Source: a virus
IMG/VR virus record: IMGVR_UViG_3300035698_012377
Coordinates: 1 to 25,167 of that record
Strand: one strand, 5' to 3'
Length of the DNA stretch: 25,167 bases
The position numbers and the translations under genes were made by a program. The notes under the pieces were generated by a model. It worked only from the letters and a program-made list of their open reading frames with translations. It did no database searches and had not been told where the DNA came from. Of the stretch, positions 22,300-25,167 are shown one piece after another; position 1 is the first letter of the stretch, and each line of letters opens with the position of its first letter.

Positions 22300-23688
22300 A
22301 TGAGGCAGTTAATTTTTTTTACATTATTAGTATTATTCACTTTTTGTTCATGCACTACGGAAATTAAGCAGATTGAAACCCCTCATAAAGTAGAGATTCC
22401 AATCGCCTCTTCTATGGTCTTATTCCAAACGTCCGAAGATGGATTCCAAAGAGATGCTTTGCCGATTAATTATGTCAATTCTTTTTATGCGAGGTTTACA
22501 GGAAACAGAAATGACAAAGTCGAGTACATAGATAGATTTTTGCCTGTAGCTATTAGCATGGAACAAAAGTATTCTATTCCTGTGGCTTTCAAGTTGGCAC
22601 AGGCTATTTTAGAAAGTGGTTCTGACAGTAAAAAATGTTTAGAGTCAAATAACCACTTCGGTATAAAATGTAAGGATGAGTCATATGGAGAAAATGGATG
22701 CAAAGATGGCTTTGCCACTTACCTTTCACCTTGGGAGAGTTGGAACTCTCACAGCAGGTTTTTAACTGAAAGAAAGTATTATAGTCATATCAAAGACATT
22801 TGTAATGGTGACTCGGACTGTTGGGCAAAAAAAGTCGGTCCTATTTATTGTCCTGACGAGGGGTACGTTGAGGCACTTTTGGCAGTCATGGATTCGTATG
22901 GATTAAGAAAGTATGATGTATTTTCGTATGATGAAAAATACAATTTGCCTACTCGAATCAATGTTTCACCATCCGATATAAACAGCGGTAACTTTTTACC
23001 TGTTGGGAATTATACTTACTTGCTGAATCCTTCGCATGGAGAAGACACAAAGGGCAAAATGAAGACCTTTGAAACTCCACTAAAAAATGGCGAGTATTCA
23101 ATATATGAGTGGATCCTAAACAGGCGAGTTTCCAAACGTCTTGAGATGCGATGTAAGGAATTAAATATTCCATACCGAGTATTAGTTAACGAGGACAAAG
23201 ATATAAGTAGGACGGAACGTGTTAGGCGTTCTAATGAATGTGAACAAAGTATCGGCAAGACAATACTTATTACCATAGATCACAACGCTGCACCTTTTGA
23301 CAATTCTAACGAACCATCTATTTCAGATGAATATGATGAACCTAAAGAAGTAATTGCAAATGGAAAGGGACTTCAAGTAGCTTCGGGAATGGAGGCTTAC
23401 CATTATGCGAACAATGGCAGAACTAAACATTTTCTCGATGTATTGGGAATGAATATTGACAAACGTTTACCGGGTTGGTATTCGAGAGGGACAAAGACGG
23501 CAAGGTTTCAAACGATAATGGAAACGAATATGCCTTCAGTAACTTTGGAATGCGGGTTTTTTGATAATAAGGCAGAAGCTAATTTTTTGAATAGTGACGT
23601 GTTCCTTATAAAATTAACAGAAGGCATCATTGAAACTTTTTGCGTATTCAATGGAGTACAATATGAGCCTTCTGCACTCTTAAAGTAA
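22300..23688 (+). CDS. Two-domain lysin: GH73-like glucosaminidase plus Amidase_3, with export signal
   Basis: A 462-residue peptidoglycan hydrolase with two cutting domains. Residues 1-18 are a signal peptide (MRQLIFFTLLVLFTFCSC); Cys18 after Ser is a plausible lipoprotein acceptor. Residues ~70-205 match GH73 / FlgJ-type glucosaminidases: helix AFKLAQAILESGSDS with catalytic Glu105, NNHFGIKCK, and a FATYLSPWESWNSHSRFL strand. Residues ~237-455 match N-acetylmuramoyl-L-alanine amidase (Amidase_3): zinc ligands His246 in LLNPSHGED, Glu270 and His328 in ITIDHNAAP, and catalytic Glu417 in VTLECGFFDN. The first domain would cut glycan strands, the second the peptide stem. Many Cys (for example KCKDESYGENGCK) suggest disulfides and export to the periplasm. 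It has its own promoter and terminator. It is likely the phage endolysin, but a virion-associated or moron enzyme cannot be excluded. Confidence 0.85.
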   Translation: MRQLIFFTLLVLFTFCSCTTEIKQIETPHKVEIPIASSMVLFQTSEDGFQRDALPINYVNSFYARFTGNRNDKVEYIDRFLPVAISMEQKYSIPVAFKLAQAILESGSDSKKCLESNNHFGIKCKDESYGENGCKDGFATYLSPWESWNSHSRFLTERKYYSHIKDICNGDSDCWAKKVGPIYCPDEGYVEALLAVMDSYGLRKYDVFSYDEKYNLPTRINVSPSDINSGNFLPVGNYTYLLNPSHGEDTKGKMKTFETPLKNGEYSIYEWILNRRVSKRLEMRCKELNIPYRVLVNEDKDISRTERVRRSNECEQSIGKTILITIDHNAAPFDNSNEPSISDEYDEPKEVIANGKGLQVASGMEAYHYANNGRTKHFLDVLGMNIDKRLPGWYSRGTKTARFQTIMETNMPSVTLECGFFDNKAEANFLNSDVFLIKLTEGIIETFCVFNGVQYEPSALLK

Positions 23689-23709
23689 TACACAGTCCTT
23701 AAAATAATT

Positions 23710-23749
23710 AAAGACAGTACTTAAAATATTTAAGTACTGTCTTTTTTTT
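23710..23749 (+). terminator. Strong intrinsic terminator after the lysin gene
   Basis: A 16-bp perfect stem (arms 23710-23725 and 23729-23744, core GACAGTACTTAAA) with a three-base loop is followed by eight T. It begins 21 bp after the stop. The core AGTACT palindrome recurs at 14481-14507. Confidence 0.9.
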
Positions 23750-23808
23750 ATGCCTACTCCTGTCCTATTCAATAATTATAAATTCTTTTTTAAATTAATT
23801 TTCATACC

Positions 23809-23946
23809 AAGACCCGACAGAGCCTCATCCACAACTATACACCACAAATTAAATTAATATTTTTTCAAAATAGTTTCTTTATTACAAATATTATTCCGTA
23901 CATTTGTAACATCATAAAAACGAATAATCAATTATCATAAATCAAA
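23809..23946 (+). repeat. Promoter-bearing direct repeat, copy 1
   Basis: About 140 bp beginning AAGACCCGACAGAGCCTCAT and ending in TAAATCAA. It matches copy 2 at 24852-25006 over nearly the whole length, with a few substitutions and a short length difference near the centre. It contains a promoter (-7 box at 23899-23906) and leads directly into the 96-residue gene. The gap from the lysin terminator to this repeat (23750-23808) is A/T-rich and otherwise empty. Confidence 0.9.
23874..23906 (+). promoter_or_regulatory. Bacteroidetes-type promoter of the 96-aa/DnaJ unit
   Basis: TACATTTG at 23899-23906 is a full -7 match (TAnnTTTG). TTTC at 23874-23877, 21 bp upstream, is a near -33 element. 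The start would be near 23912, giving a ~45-nt leader before the ATG at 23958. Confidence 0.65.
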
Positions 23947-23957
23947 AATCGAAAATC

Positions 23958-24248
23958 ATGCTAATAACTAAAAAAGAAATTGCTTACTGTTTAAATATTT
24001 ATGGTGCAGATTACGGATGTAATAGAATTATACTAAGTAAAAACGGTTTTCAGTTGGAGTATCGAACGGAACTTGGTGAACCTAAACTTAATGTGGGTAC
24101 TGCTTTAGAGGCAGCAGAACCTTTAAGAATAGCAATAAACAAAGCGCATAAAATCTATCAAGAGCATGGTAATATGTTAACACACGAAAGCTTAAAAAAC
24201 GAATCCGATTTGGTAAAAAGGTCTGCTATTTATAAAATAGAACGATAA
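23958..24248 (+). CDS. Hypothetical protein paired with the DnaJ-domain gene (96 aa)
   Basis: A soluble 96-residue protein, MLITKKEIAYCLNIYGADYG, with a strand-rich centre (CNRIILSKNGFQLEYRTELG) and a helical C-terminal half (ALEAAEPLRIAINKAHKIYQ). No family is recognised. It is the first gene after the repeat-borne promoter, and the DnaJ-domain gene follows 45 bp downstream in the same unit. Its close tie to that gene suggests a shared job or a substrate/partner relation, which is inference. Confidence 0.7.
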   Translation: MLITKKEIAYCLNIYGADYGCNRIILSKNGFQLEYRTELGEPKLNVGTALEAAEPLRIAINKAHKIYQEHGNMLTHESLKNESDLVKRSAIYKIER

Positions 24249-24252
24249 GTAA

Positions 24253-24287
24253 TAAATCAATAATAAATCAATAAATCAATAAATCAA
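24253..24287 (+). repeat. TAAATCAA tandem leader repeats before the DnaJ-domain gene
   Basis: Four copies of TAAATCAA (24253, 24264, 24272 and 24280; the last three are contiguous, with TAA between the first two) fill the 45-bp gap before the ATG at 24294. One copy precedes the 512-residue gene (20557-20564), one ends promoter repeat 1 (23939-23946) and two end promoter repeat 2 (24991-25006). It looks like an A-rich translation leader used in place of a Shine-Dalgarno. Confidence 0.75.
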
Positions 24288-24293
24288 TAAGTT

Positions 24294-24767
24294 ATGAAAT
24301 ATTTTAAAGATTGCCAGACAGTACAAGACATCAAAAAAGAATTTCGAGTACTCGCCCTCCAGTTCCATCCAGACCGTGGAGGGGACTTGGAAACCATGAA
24401 AACTATCAATACAGAATATGCTTTCGCAATTGCTAATAAATTAAGCGGAACAGAGTTTCAAGATGCCGAATTAAAGATTTCTGAAGATTTCAAAAATATA
24501 ATAGATGCCTTGATAAATCTTGAGGGACTCGTCATCGAGTTGGTTGGTAGTTGGATTTGGATTTCTGGAGATACGAAACCTCATAAAAGCACCATTAAAT
24601 CTTTAGGAATGTTTTGGGCTAGGAAAAAAGAAATGTGGTACTACCGCCCGAGTAATTCTAAAGGCGGAAGAGGGACAAAGTCTTTTGAACAAATAAAGAC
24701 AAAGTATGGTAGCCAAACAGTAACGAAAGCAAACACAACCTCAAAATCGTTTTCAAAATTATCATAG
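24294..24767 (+). CDS. J-domain (DnaJ-like) co-chaperone, phage type
   Basis: A 157-residue protein. Residues 1-45 form a compact J-domain: YFKDCQTVQDIKKEFRVLAL, then the diagnostic HPD in QFHPDRGGD, then a final helix (MKTINTEYAFAIANKL). Residues ~70-120 have a second small domain with IDALINLEGLVIELVGSWIW, ISGDTKPHK, and WARKKEMWYYRP, a combination seen with J-domains in mobile elements and phages of Bacteroidetes and others. The HPD should stimulate the ATPase of host DnaK. The partner domain may bind a target; its role is not known. The tail is Ser/Thr/Lys-rich. It shares a promoter with the 96-residue gene and ends at its own terminator. Confidence 0.85.
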   Translation: MKYFKDCQTVQDIKKEFRVLALQFHPDRGGDLETMKTINTEYAFAIANKLSGTEFQDAELKISEDFKNIIDALINLEGLVIELVGSWIWISGDTKPHKSTIKSLGMFWARKKEMWYYRPSNSKGGRGTKSFEQIKTKYGSQTVTKANTTSKSFSKLS

Positions 24768-24778
24768 TTATTAGTTTT

Positions 24779-24824
24779 AAAGTCCTCGGATGTGCAAAAG
24801 TACGGCATTTGGGGACTTTTTTTT
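24779..24824 (+). terminator. Intrinsic terminator after the DnaJ-domain gene
   Basis: Arms AAAGTCC (24779-24785) and GGACTTT (24813-24819), extendable inward by T-G and C-G pairs, are followed by eight T (24817-24824). A second T-run (24827-24834) follows. It closes the promoter / two-gene unit. Confidence 0.8.
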
Positions 24825-24851
24825 AATTTTTTTTAATCTTTGGAATTTCCT

Positions 24852-25006
24852 AAGACCCGACAGAGCCTCATCCGCTACTCCATTACTACTCCATCCACAA
24901 ATTAAATCATTATTTTTTCAAAATAGTTTCTTTATTACAAATTATATTCCGTATATTTGTAACACAATAAAAAGGAATAATCAATTATCATAAATCAATA
25001 AATCAA
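24852..25006 (+). repeat. Promoter-bearing direct repeat, copy 2 (no gene behind it)
   Basis: It shares the 22-bp start (AAGACCCGACAGAGCCTCAT and two more bases) and the promoter core with copy 1. The -7 box is TATATTTG at 24952-24959 with TTTC at 24927-24930. It ends with TAAATCAATAAATCAATAAC and TA, the same leader end as that of the 512-residue gene, but CTC stands where the ATG would be. No plus-strand ORF follows before the window end. Confidence 0.85.
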
Positions 25007-25042
25007 TAACTACTCTTAATTTTTTACTCATTGCTAAAACTT

Positions 25043-25167
25043 TTATTCGATTCCTTTAAATTGTTTAAATTCATTCATTATGTAAACCATTGCATTCGAC
25101 AAGTCGTTTTCTGGTGCCTGTAAGTAATTAGAACGTACATGGTTTAAGACATCAATCCATCTTTTGT
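25043..25167 (-). CDS. C-terminal end of a gene cut by the window edge
   Basis: A minus-strand frame enters at the edge and stops at 25043. The 40 or so visible residues (KRWIDVLNHVRSNYLQAPEN, then DLSNAMVYIMNEFKQFKGIE) are helical and protein-like. The composition looks coding, and the stop is followed by A/T-rich non-coding DNA. It is convergent with promoter repeat 2. Too short to identify. Confidence 0.6.
   Translation of the reverse strand, partial: KRWIDVLNHVRSNYLQAPENDLSNAMVYIMNEFKQFKGIE

Noticed and set aside
22958-23276. Minus-strand frames of 71 and 86 codons opposite the lysin
   Set aside because: The plus frame carries intact amidase residues through the same bases; the antisense frames have no leader or family-like sequence.
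24790-24993. Plus-strand 67-codon frame across the terminator and promoter repeat 2
   Set aside because: It starts inside a terminator hairpin and translates through T-runs and a promoter; no sign of coding.
23809-25006. CRISPR-like or insertion-sequence reading of the two long repeats
   Set aside because: Only two copies, ~1 kb apart, no spacers, no terminal inverted repeats and no transposase; they are better explained as duplicated promoters.

Overview
The window looks like part of the genome of a tailed phage or prophage (probably siphovirus-like) of a Bacteroidetes host, most likely of the flavobacterial type. Reasons: the DNA is AT-rich; most start codons follow A/T-rich leaders without a Shine-Dalgarno sequence; several intergenic regions carry the Bacteroidetes -7 promoter box TAnnTTTG; and the head and tail proteins look like those of Bacteroidetes phages. 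Both window ends cut through genes, so this is not a complete genome. No tRNA, rRNA, CRISPR array, integrase or insertion sequence was seen.

Minus-strand block (20461 down to 1), in order of transcription: a small putative regulator behind a palindromic operator; a DnaQ-type exonuclease; an 81-residue protein; a terminator-like hairpin; a 335-bp control region with direct repeats, a promoter box and a possible 31-codon ORF; small and large terminase subunits; two small proteins sharing a C-terminal RGxxRFK motif; a two-frame tail-assembly-chaperone-like gene with a T9 slippery run; a 46-residue ORF; tail-terminator-like and gp10-like proteins; beta-rich tail or baseplate proteins; the tape measure; a small putative HTH protein; a new promoter; a prohead protease fused to a heptad-repeat scaffold; the major capsid protein; a strong terminator or attenuator; a tail-tube-like protein; a 76-residue protein; the portal; and a head-tail connector with a Cys-rich tail that runs off the window. 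The order is unusual: the head genes lie after the tail genes, and the portal lies after the capsid.

Plus-strand block (20571 to about 24824), divergent from the first: a 512-residue protein with a putative N-terminal HTH, a long coiled coil and four membrane helices; a two-domain lysin (GH73-like glucosaminidase plus Amidase_3) with a lipoprotein-like signal peptide; then an autonomous unit of promoter, 96-residue protein, DnaJ-domain protein and terminator. Near-identical ~140-150 bp promoter repeats bracket this unit. The second repeat has no gene behind it and points into the 3' end of a convergent gene cut by the window edge.

How the parts fit: the minus block makes and packages virions. 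The plus block holds lysis and probable host-interaction or accessory functions. All functional assignments come from reading motifs and gene context; no database search was run.
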